From CALFUK01 sp964398295 (GTDB taxonomy: Bacteria; Bacteroidota; Bacteroidia; Chitinophagales; Saprospiraceae): 22,876 nt of DNA. Positions 7,256 to 14,374 of the stretch are shown piece after piece. The number at the start of each line of letters is the position of its first letter. The stretch's first letter is position 1. The DNA lies in assembly GCA_964398295.1 (NCBI GenBank), contig CAYNMW010000062.1, positions 1 to 22,876 of the forward strand, written 5' to 3'. The translations under genes were made by a program, and so were the position numbers. Below the pieces are notes generated by a model. The model worked only from the letters and a program-made list of their open reading frames with translations. It did not search any database and had not been told where the DNA came from.

Positions 7256-8149
7256 TTATTCGATAATATTATCTAAAATGTGATTGAAGTGATCATCAGA
7301 ATTGAAGCCTATTTCAATGTGCCCTTTACCTTTACTGTCTCGATTAATTTTGACTTTGGTCCCAAATTTTTCGCTCAAACGGTCAATGATTTTATTGATC
7401 TCTGAAGAGTGGTTTTGTGCGGATCTAGTTGGTGGATTCTTTTTGTGTGTAGACGGTTTGGATTGCAATAGATGTTCTGCCTGTCTAACTGACAACTTAT
7501 CATTAATGATTGATCTCAAAGTTGATAATTGCAGAGACGGCTGGTCAATTCCTGCCAATACTTTAGCATGTCCCATTGATATGAGATTTGCTTTAAGTGC
7601 ATCCTGAGCATCAGGTGATAATTTTAGTAAACGAAGGTAATTGGTGATGGTGCTTCGTTTTTTGCCAACACGATCAGATACAGTTTCATGAGTCAGATCA
7701 AATTCATCTATCAATCGTTGATAGGATATCGCGATCTCGATTGGATTCAAGTCTGCACGCTGAATGTTTTCTATAAGTGCAAGTTCAAGTAATTCCTGAT
7801 CTCCTGCTTCTCTGATAAATACAGGCACTTCTTTGAGACCAATTGATTTGGCAGCTCGAAAACGTCTCTCACCAGATATGATGTGATAATTATCGGCAGA
7901 TATTCGTTTTACCGTAATCGGTTGGATTATGCCATGCACTTTTATAGAGGCGATTAGATTGTCTAATGCTTCTTGATCAAATTGGTTTCTTGGTTGGTAT
8001 GGGTTGGCTTCAATTTGATTAACTGCTATATAATTGGAGCTAGTTGTTTGTACAGCAGGTGATGTTGCTGTTGACTTTACTTCGGTTTGATTGTCAATCC
8101 CCGAAATAAGCGCTCGTATGCCTTTTCCTAAATCGTTTTTTTTTGCCAT
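7256..8149 (-). CDS. parB: Chromosome partitioning protein ParB (Spo0J type, parS-binding CTPase)
   Basis: Binds parS sites near the origin, loads as a CTP-dependent DNA clamp and stimulates the ATPase ParA to segregate the chromosome. The 297-residue chain has the ParB N-terminal domain (about 40-130) with NPYQPR (49-54), the CTP-binding motif GERRFRAA (93-100; the common form is GERRWRAA) and ENIQRADLNPIE (127-138). A helix-turn-helix follows (about 151-173, LTHETVSDRVGKKRSTITNY), and a C-terminal dimerisation domain ends at 297. It starts at ATG 8149, 5 bp after the parA stop, so the pair is co-transcribed. No complete parS (TGTTTCACGTGAAACA) is present in the window; see the half-site at the right edge. 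Confidence 0.97.
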   Translation of the reverse strand: MAKKNDLGKGIRALISGIDNQTEVKSTATSPAVQTTSSNYIAVNQIEANPYQPRNQFDQEALDNLIASIKVHGIIQPITVKRISADNYHIISGERRFRAAKSIGLKEVPVFIREAGDQELLELALIENIQRADLNPIEIAISYQRLIDEFDLTHETVSDRVGKKRSTITNYLRLLKLSPDAQDALKANLISMGHAKVLAGIDQPSLQLSTLRSIINDKLSVRQAEHLLQSKPSTHKKNPPTRSAQNHSSEINKIIDRLSEKFGTKVKINRDSKGKGHIEIGFNSDDHFNHILDNIIE

Positions 8150-8154
8150 TGTAC

Positions 8155-8964
8155 TTATGCTTCGTTACCTAGTAATTGGCTTAGTTTTTTATAGGTCGGA
8201 TCATCGTTATTCTTTAGAAATTCATAAGCTAAGTTTAGAAAGTTAACCGTGCCTTTGCTGTCTGCATCGTAAAGGATAACAGGTTGACCAAAACTTGGAG
8301 CTTCTCCTATTTTTGAATTTCTGTGTATGATGGTTTCAAATACATTGTCGTTAACCAATGATCTTACCTCATTGACAACCATATTTGCCATTCTGAGCCG
8401 TTTATCAAACATTGACATCACTAAACCTTCAATCTCCAGATCCGGATTGAGACTCTCTTTGACCATTGATATCGTATTCTTCAATTTGCTAAGACCTTCT
8501 AGTGAAAAGATTTCACATTGCACAGGTATGATTACAGAGTCAGCAGCACAAAGTGCGTTAATTGTAATTAAGCCAAGTGATGGTAAGCAGTCAATAATGA
8601 TGTAGTCGTATTCATCTTTAACGTCTACTAGTTTTTTTCTTAAAACATACTCTCGGTTTTCCTGATTCACCAATTCAATTTCAGCACCAACTAAATTAAT
8701 AGATGATGGAACGAGTTTCAGGAAATTCAAATTGGTGTCGATGATGACATCCTTTATGGACATGTCACTGACAAGTGCATCATACAAATCCACTTCATAT
8801 GAATCTTCTTTGACTCCTATTCCAGATGTTGCATTTGCTTGTGGATCAGAATCTATCAGCAATACTTTCTTTTCTAAAATAGCAAGAGCTGCTGATAAAT
8901 TGATGGCAGTAGTTGTTTTACCAACTCCTCCTTTTTGATTTGCTATAGCAATTATTTTACCCAT
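8155..8964 (-). CDS. parA: Chromosome partitioning ATPase ParA (Soj type)
   Basis: A Walker-type ATPase that binds DNA non-specifically as an ATP dimer and moves ParB-parS complexes. The 269-residue length and lack of an N-terminal DNA-binding extension fit the small chromosomal Soj type. The deviant Walker A KGGVGKTT (11-18) includes the signature Lys, Walker A' reads LLIDSDPQANAT (35-46), and Walker B is YDYIIIDCLPSLG. It starts at ATG 8964, one base after the stop of the metallo-hydrolase gene, and is followed by parB after 5 bp, so the three are very probably one transcriptional unit. Confidence 0.97.
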   Translation of the reverse strand: MGKIIAIANQKGGVGKTTTAINLSAALAILEKKVLLIDSDPQANATSGIGVKEDSYEVDLYDALVSDMSIKDVIIDTNLNFLKLVPSSINLVGAEIELVNQENREYVLRKKLVDVKDEYDYIIIDCLPSLGLITINALCAADSVIIPVQCEIFSLEGLSKLKNTISMVKESLNPDLEIEGLVMSMFDKRLRMANMVVNEVRSLVNDNVFETIIHRNSKIGEAPSFGQPVILYDADSKGTVNFLNLAYEFLKNNDDPTYKKLSQLLGNEA

Positions 8965-8965
8965 G

Positions 8966-9646
8966 TTATAAGACTATACTTTCTTCAATTCCTAAAATGT
9001 GAAGGGTTTTGCCTTTTGCTTCAAATGATTGTATAGCTGCGTTATGATCAATTTTGATGTATCCAAACGTATCAAAATGACAACCCACGATTTTATCACA
9101 TTCAACAAATTGAGCAGCAATTGCTGCATCATCATATCCCATCGTAAAATTATCTCCGATAGGCAGGATTGCAACTGAAACTTTTGGACAAGTCATTGGT
9201 ATTAACTTCATGTCCATCGTCAGAGCAGTATCACCAGCAAAGTAAAGACATTCATCTTTAGACCAAACGACAAATCCTCCAGGATTACCTCCGTATGCGC
9301 CATCAGGCATACTGCTCGTATGGATAGCATTGACATACTTTATAGTCAATCCATCCATAGTGACCATTCCTCCTTGATTTAAAGGATGACCCTTCAATTC
9401 TTTTTGACCAAACCAATTCACAACCTCATAGTTAGAGATTATCGTGCAATCATTCTGCCTTGCAATTTGTTCTGCATCTGCAACATGATCTGCGTGTCCA
9501 TGAGAGAGCAAAACCAAATCACAGGTGATATCTTCCACTTTTGTTGTTGTATTTATTGGATTACCAGAGATGAAAGGATCAAACATGATGCGTTTTTCAC
9601 CAATTGTAACAATAAAAGAAGAGTGTCCTAAAAATTGTATATCCAT
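8966..9646 (-). CDS. UPF0173-type metal-dependent hydrolase (metallo-beta-lactamase fold)
   Basis: A 226-residue cytoplasmic enzyme of the metallo-beta-lactamase superfamily, in the YtkL/UPF0173 group of unknown substrate. It begins MDIQFLGHSSF as the family does, has the metal-binding motif SHGHADH (48-54) with GNP and FDPF before it, a later His in NAIHTSS, and the metal-bridging Asp in FAGDTALTMDMKL. The frame is open further up to a TTG at 9667, but I prefer ATG 9646: the family start matches, and that TTG lies inside the predicted -7 promoter box. The stop is one base from parA, so this is probably the first gene of the par operon. Confidence 0.9.
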   Translation of the reverse strand: MDIQFLGHSSFIVTIGEKRIMFDPFISGNPINTTTKVEDITCDLVLLSHGHADHVADAEQIARQNDCTIISNYEVVNWFGQKELKGHPLNQGGMVTMDGLTIKYVNAIHTSSMPDGAYGGNPGGFVVWSKDECLYFAGDTALTMDMKLIPMTCPKVSVAILPIGDNFTMGYDDAAIAAQFVECDKIVGCHFDTFGYIKIDHNAAIQSFEAKGKTLHILGIEESIVL

Positions 9647-9664
9647 CAATAGAGTATTAAGGAA

Positions 9665-9672
9665 CAAATGTA
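9665..9672 (-). promoter_or_regulatory. -7 box of the hydrolase-parA-parB operon
   Basis: TACATTTG on the minus strand (9672-9665) matches all fixed positions of the Bacteroidota -7 consensus TAnnTTTG. Transcription would begin near 9658-9661, giving a leader of about 12-15 nt before ATG 9646. I see no TTG about 18-20 bp further upstream, so the -33 element is weak or absent. Confidence 0.5.
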
Positions 9673-9833
9673 TCTAGAAAAGAATGGATATGTATGGGAA
9701 CGCTAATTAAATTCTTAACATGTTTAAGTCCTTTGTTGACATGTTATCCATATATAACTAACATTTTAATAACCAGTTTCTAACATTCAAAAATAAGAAT
9801 CCAAAAAATAATGATGTACGAGATATCTTTTGC

Positions 9834-11466
9834 TTATAAAGTGCTGCGCTCATTGTTCTCATACGCAACGACAAATGCTCCTTTGAAGCCTCTTGCAATA
9901 AACTGTTGTTTCGCATCGAAAGCACTTGCTAAATCATCGTAGTATCCAACCACATATTTATACAAATTTTCCTCCTTTCTAATTTCAAGATCTGCGATAT
10001 CAGTAAACTTTGTTTTATCTATTAATAATTTGTTCTTGCCAGCTGCAATTTGAATTCTGAAAACCTTGGAATTGATATTTTTAATAGGAACAGAAGTAGA
10101 AGCAGTGGTGGTAATGCTCGGAGTGTTGTTGATTAACACTGCCTTTTCTTTTCCTGAAATGCCAGTTGCACCAGAAGCNNNNNNNNNNNNNNNNNNNNNN
10201 NNNNNNNNNNNNNNNNNNNNNNNNNNNNNNNNNNNNNNNNNNNNNNNNNNNNNNNNNNNNNNNNNNNNNNNNNNNNNNAATGCCAGTTGCACCAGAAGCG
10301 GTCTTAGGATGACTTGTTTCGCTGATATAAGAGTCATTTAGTCTGGAATTATCTTTAGAGGTGGGTGATTGCGTTGTGTGTGTAATTACCTTAGTACCTG
10401 GAATACCTGTTGCACCAGAAGCAGTTTTGGAGTGTGATGTGGAGTGGGGTCTGGGACTAGGCATAGTTGCTTGTGGTTCATGCGTGGCGGTGGCTTCGGT
10501 TAAAACTGCAGTTGACCTATCATATGATGGTATTGGTTCTTCTTCTGGTGCAGTCGTAGATGTTGTTTTCGGTGGTGCAACAGCAATTGGTTGACTTTTT
10601 TGTGACCAATATTCACCATTTATCTCCCTTTTGTATTCCGTTATTGCCTTCAATATTGCATCAGCGACCTCATCTTGTCCGTTTGAGCTCATCAGATAAG
10701 CTTCATCATCTGAACTGCTTAAGAAGCCTGTTTCGATCAATGTACTAGGCATTGTTGCTTTACGCAATACAAGAAACCCTGCCTGCTTGACACCTCTACT
10801 TTTTAAGGGCGTACGCGTCGAAAAGCTGTTTTCAATTTTTGTTGCAAAATTGATGCTCTTGTCTAGGTATGCATTTTGATACATCGACAAGAGAATGTGT
10901 GCTTCAGGAGAATTTGGATCATAACCACCATATGTGGATTGATAATCAGATTCATATAGTATGGAAGAATTTTCTCTTTTGGCAACAGCTAAATTATCCT
11001 CAGCTCTATGCAATCCCATGACATAAGTTTCTGTGCCGCGTACATAGGCCTTACTGATGTAATTTGCATGAATGGAAATGAATAAATCGGCTTTGTTTTT
11101 ATTCGCTATCTGGATTCGGGTGTCTAATGGAATAAAAACGTCAGTTTCTCTCGTGTATATGATTTCAATTTCTGGATGGTAAGATCTGAGGAGTTGCCCA
11201 AGTTTTTTTGCAATATCGAGTACAATGAATTTTTCTTTTGAATGAGCTCCAGAACATCCATGATCTTTTCCACCATGTCCAGCATCTATGACAATTTTGT
11301 CTAGTTCGCCAACACCTGTAAGTCTCTCTATGTCAAACTTTATGATTCTATTAACAACAGCTGTTTGTTTCGAGTCGTTGTCAACGGAGTGGGCTGCAAT
11401 ACAGTCAGTTATAAGAAGCAGAAGAGCAATGATGAATAATTGGATGTGGTTTTGACGTACCTTCAT
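9834..11466 (-). CDS. N-acetylmuramoyl-L-alanine amidase with C-terminal SPOR-like domain (interrupted by assembly gap)
   Basis: A periplasmic zinc enzyme (Amidase_3 type) that cuts the bond between MurNAc and the peptide stem of peptidoglycan, usually in cell separation. Residues 1-25 are a signal peptide. Zinc ligands are visible as His64 (IDAGHGGKD), Glu78 (KEKF) and His133 (SIHANY), and the catalytic Glu245 in STLIETGFLSS. A Ser/Thr/Pro-rich linker (about 290 onward) carries repeated ASGATGI motifs. The C-terminus is SPOR-like, from VFRIQIAAGKNKL to GAFVVAYENN. The 100-N gap at 10179-10278 falls in the linker and shifts the frame by one base. The known bases (1533) are divisible by three, so the gene is intact if the true gap length is a multiple of three. 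Start ATG 11466, only 42 bp from the divergent lptD-like gene. Confidence 0.9.
10158..10422 (-). repeat. ASGATGI-encoding direct repeats flanking the gap
   Basis: Three copies of GTTGCACCAGAAGC (plus-strand reading) lie at 10165-10178, 10286-10299 and 10409-10422. The two resolved neighbours are exactly 123 bp (41 codons) apart. The copies on either side of the N run are identical over 21 bp (10158-10178 and 10279-10299), and each ends or begins at or within a base of the gap. Each encodes ASGATGI, preceded in two cases by SHxKT. Confidence 0.88.
10179..10278. other. 100-N scaffold gap
   Basis: Exactly 100 unresolved bases, the usual placeholder for a gap of unknown size. It lies within the repetitive linker of the amidase gene and is bounded by identical 21-bp sequences. 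Confidence 0.99.
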
Positions 11467-11508
11467 TTTTGAAACCTTTTAATACCTTGTACAAATAGAT
11501 AGAAGCAT

Positions 11509-14352
11509 TTGGACAAAAATAACACAATTAGCTTTAAATTAAAGGATTACATAGTACTATTTATCGTAATATGTATTTTCACTCACACTTATAGTCAAGA
11601 CCCTACTCCTGTTTTAAACATTCCAGCAACTGAATTTCAAAATGATACAATACCAAAAGACATATATAGTACCAATACTCCCGGTATAGATAGCACAATC
11701 AACATACCAATTTCGGATCAAATACTCGATGAAGGATTTGAATCTGGAGCAGTAGAATCCAGATGGATTGATGTTGTCAATAATGAAGTCCATTTGAAAG
11801 GCGATGCTTTTATCAAATATCAGGATAATGAGATCAGAGCAGGTTACATTATTTTCGATATGGATAAGAAAGAAGCTCTTGCACAGAGTGTAGAAGGACA
11901 GAATGGGGAAGCCTTAGGAAAACCCGTTTTCATATCAAACGGACAAGAAATTCAATACAACAAATTAAGATTCAATTTCGAAACCCAGAAAGGGATTGTA
12001 TATGAAGCGTTTTCTCGTCAAGGTGAATTTTTTGTTCATGGCGCTGTGACTAAATTTGTGAGTAAAGATGCTGATAGTCTATTTGTCGATGATGTTATCT
12101 TTAATAAGAATGCTTTGATCACCACTTGCGATCATCCAAATCCTCACTACGGAATTCGAGCAAGTAAGCTCAAACTGATACCCGATAAATTAGCTGTCAT
12201 TGGTCCTTCAAGAATGGAAATAGCAGGAATACCGACACCGCTATTTATCCCCTTTGCATTAGCACCAATCATTCAAGGTCAACGGTCAGGAATTATTTTT
12301 GGAGGCCAGCAAGGTTTTGAAATTTCAGAAAGACTTGGATTTGGCTTTAGAGAAATTGGATACTATTGGGCACTTAATGATTATATGGATTTGAAGGTTA
12401 CAGGGGATATTTATTCGAGAGGATCTTATGGTTTGCGAGTAGCTTCTAATTATGCCAAACGGTATAAATTTCGTGGTAATGTCAATATTGGTTTTTCTAA
12501 TCAATTCAATGAATTTCAAGGTGAACTAAACAGATTATCCAATAAGTCTTTCACTTTTGGATTAACACATAATCAAGACTCAAAAGCCCATCCTTATATT
12601 ACTATTGGAGGAAATCTACGCTTTACCACAAATGATTTTGACAGAACCAATTTTAACGACGCCCAATCTCAATTGGAAAATATCATCAACTCAAATTTTA
12701 GGATAAGTCATTCATTACCACAATGGGATGCCTTGAGTTTGAACATTACGATTGGACATTCGCAAAATACCAGGACAAGAAAAATAGATTTTACGTTGCC
12801 TAATGTTCAATTGAGAATGAAGAGGATCAATCCGTTCAAACGAAAGGGTGGTTTAGGGCAAGAGAAGTGGTATGAGAAAATCAATGTAAGCTACAATTCT
12901 CAATTAAGAAATTTTGTCAGTACAGTCGATACACTTTTACTTACAAGTCAAACCTTAGATAACTTACAAACAGGTATTTCGCATGAAGCTCAAGCTTCTG
13001 CAACATTCAATTTGTTGAACCATTTTCAATTTACTCCATCTGTTAACTACGATGAATTTTGGGTATTACAGACCTTGGAAAGACGATTTCTAGAAGATTC
13101 GATTAGTATCAGTACCAATCCGTTTACAAATGAAAGAGATACAACTCAAATTGTGAACGAAGATGTCATTAACACAGGATTTGATTCCTATAGGGATTAT
13201 AGCGCAAGTGCAAATATATCCACCAATCTGTTTGGCACCTTACTGTTTTCCAAAGGAAGATTAAGAGGGTTGAGGCATACCATAAAACCAAGTATAGGCT
13301 TGTCGTTTAGTCCAAGTACAGATCAGTTTTTGGAAACAGTTAGAGATGATTTAGACGATCCGGAAAGCATGACTGAATTTACTCGGTTTGATGGTGGGAT
13401 TTTTAGGCGTCCCCAGATAAGGGAGCGTCAAATGGCCTTGACGTATTCGATTTTAAATAATTTTGAAGGGAAGTGGTTTTCCAAAAGAGATTCAACAGAG
13501 AAGATTTTTAAAATATTCAATACAATTTCGATCAATGGGAGCCATAACTTTGTGGCAGACTCACTCAAGTGGAGTCCTGTTGCGGTAAGAGGTAATGCTG
13601 CTATTATCAAGCGAATCACCAATCTAGCATTTTCAGCATCATTAGATCCTCTGCTCGAAGAAAACAATCGAAGGGTTAATAGAAGTGTTTGGGGAGACCG
13701 GAAAAGATTGTTGAGGTTAGAAAATTTTTCATCAACCCTCACGACAAGATTTACATTGAAAGACATTCGCGAATTCTTTAGTAAACGTAAGGCTAAAAAG
13801 GAAAGTGAACGAGATGAGGATGAAGACAATCAAGAGTTTGTTGACCAAGATTTATTGTTAGATCAGCAAGAGAATGAGCTTCGTAATCAACCATTTGGTT
13901 CGTCACGTAGAGATGATTTTATAGATTTTGATGAAGATGATAATGGAAGTAGAAATAGGAGCTTAGGCGATGAAGATGGGGAAAGAGAGTTGCCATCATT
14001 TTTTGAAATGTTTGATCAGTTTAGTGTCTCACATGTCATTGAGTATCGAGTAGATGCCGATGATGATGAACTGAATTCTGATATACGAACAAACAGTTTA
14101 CGTTTTTCTGGAAGAATTCAATTGACTGATAATTGGAATGTCAATATTGGCAATTTTTCTTATGACTTTGTCAGCAAACGATTTGTATATCCTTCCATTG
14201 GTTTTGCCAGAAATTTGCACTGTTGGAACATGCGCTTTGATTGGCAGCCAGCAAGAGGAACTTTTAATTTTGTTATCGCAGTTAACTCTTCACAGCTAGG
14301 AAATTTCTTAAAATACAATTATGGCCGTAATCAATTTGATGGCGTCTTTTAA
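11509..14352 (+). CDS. lptD: LptD-like outer-membrane LPS assembly protein
   Basis: Homologue of the beta-barrel that inserts lipopolysaccharide into the outer leaflet of the outer membrane. The 947-residue chain has a signal peptide (1-29, ending TYSQ), then an OstA/LptA-like periplasmic region with VHLKGDAFIKYQDNEIRAG and the typical run ITTCDHPNPHYGIRASKLK followed by GIPTPLFIPFALAP. The rest is a long beta-strand-rich barrel. A highly charged stretch (about 757-825: SKRKAKKESERDEDEDNQ and an Asp-rich FIDFDEDDNGS) interrupts it and is probably an exposed loop. The only usable start is TTG 11509: an in-frame stop lies at 11500-11502 and there is no ATG before the signal peptide. The protease gene follows after 22 bp. 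Typical for Bacteroidota, it is longer than the proteobacterial protein. Confidence 0.88.
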   Translation: MDKNNTISFKLKDYIVLFIVICIFTHTYSQDPTPVLNIPATEFQNDTIPKDIYSTNTPGIDSTINIPISDQILDEGFESGAVESRWIDVVNNEVHLKGDAFIKYQDNEIRAGYIIFDMDKKEALAQSVEGQNGEALGKPVFISNGQEIQYNKLRFNFETQKGIVYEAFSRQGEFFVHGAVTKFVSKDADSLFVDDVIFNKNALITTCDHPNPHYGIRASKLKLIPDKLAVIGPSRMEIAGIPTPLFIPFALAPIIQGQRSGIIFGGQQGFEISERLGFGFREIGYYWALNDYMDLKVTGDIYSRGSYGLRVASNYAKRYKFRGNVNIGFSNQFNEFQGELNRLSNKSFTFGLTHNQDSKAHPYITIGGNLRFTTNDFDRTNFNDAQSQLENIINSNFRISHSLPQWDALSLNITIGHSQNTRTRKIDFTLPNVQLRMKRINPFKRKGGLGQEKWYEKINVSYNSQLRNFVSTVDTLLLTSQTLDNLQTGISHEAQASATFNLLNHFQFTPSVNYDEFWVLQTLERRFLEDSISISTNPFTNERDTTQIVNEDVINTGFDSYRDYSASANISTNLFGTLLFSKGRLRGLRHTIKPSIGLSFSPSTDQFLETVRDDLDDPESMTEFTRFDGGIFRRPQIRERQMALTYSILNNFEGKWFSKRDSTEKIFKIFNTISINGSHNFVADSLKWSPVAVRGNAAIIKRITNLAFSASLDPLLEENNRRVNRSVWGDRKRLLRLENFSSTLTTRFTLKDIREFFSKRKAKKESERDEDEDNQEFVDQDLLLDQQENELRNQPFGSSRRDDFIDFDEDDNGSRNRSLGDEDGERELPSFFEMFDQFSVSHVIEYRVDADDDELNSDIRTNSLRFSGRIQLTDNWNVNIGNFSYDFVSKRFVYPSIGFARNLHCWNMRFDWQPARGTFNFVIAVNSSQLGNFLKYNYGRNQFDGVF

Positions 14353-14374
14353 CTTGTTTGTTTAATTCAGTTTC

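Noticed and set aside
9646..9667. Upstream TTG start for the metallo-hydrolase, adding MFLNTLL
   Set aside because: The family begins at MDIQFLGH, and the TTG overlaps the predicted -7 promoter box, so it would not be transcribed.
10081..10178. C-terminal tail reading FWCNWHFRKRKG after the gap as the true end of the amidase
   Set aside because: It is the +1 frame of ASGATGISGKEK; the other frame gives a SPOR-like domain. The shift comes from the arbitrary 100-N gap length.
13428..13829. 133-codon minus-strand open frame inside the LptD-like gene
   Set aside because: Antisense to a well-supported coding region; low-complexity Ser/Leu composition and no start context.
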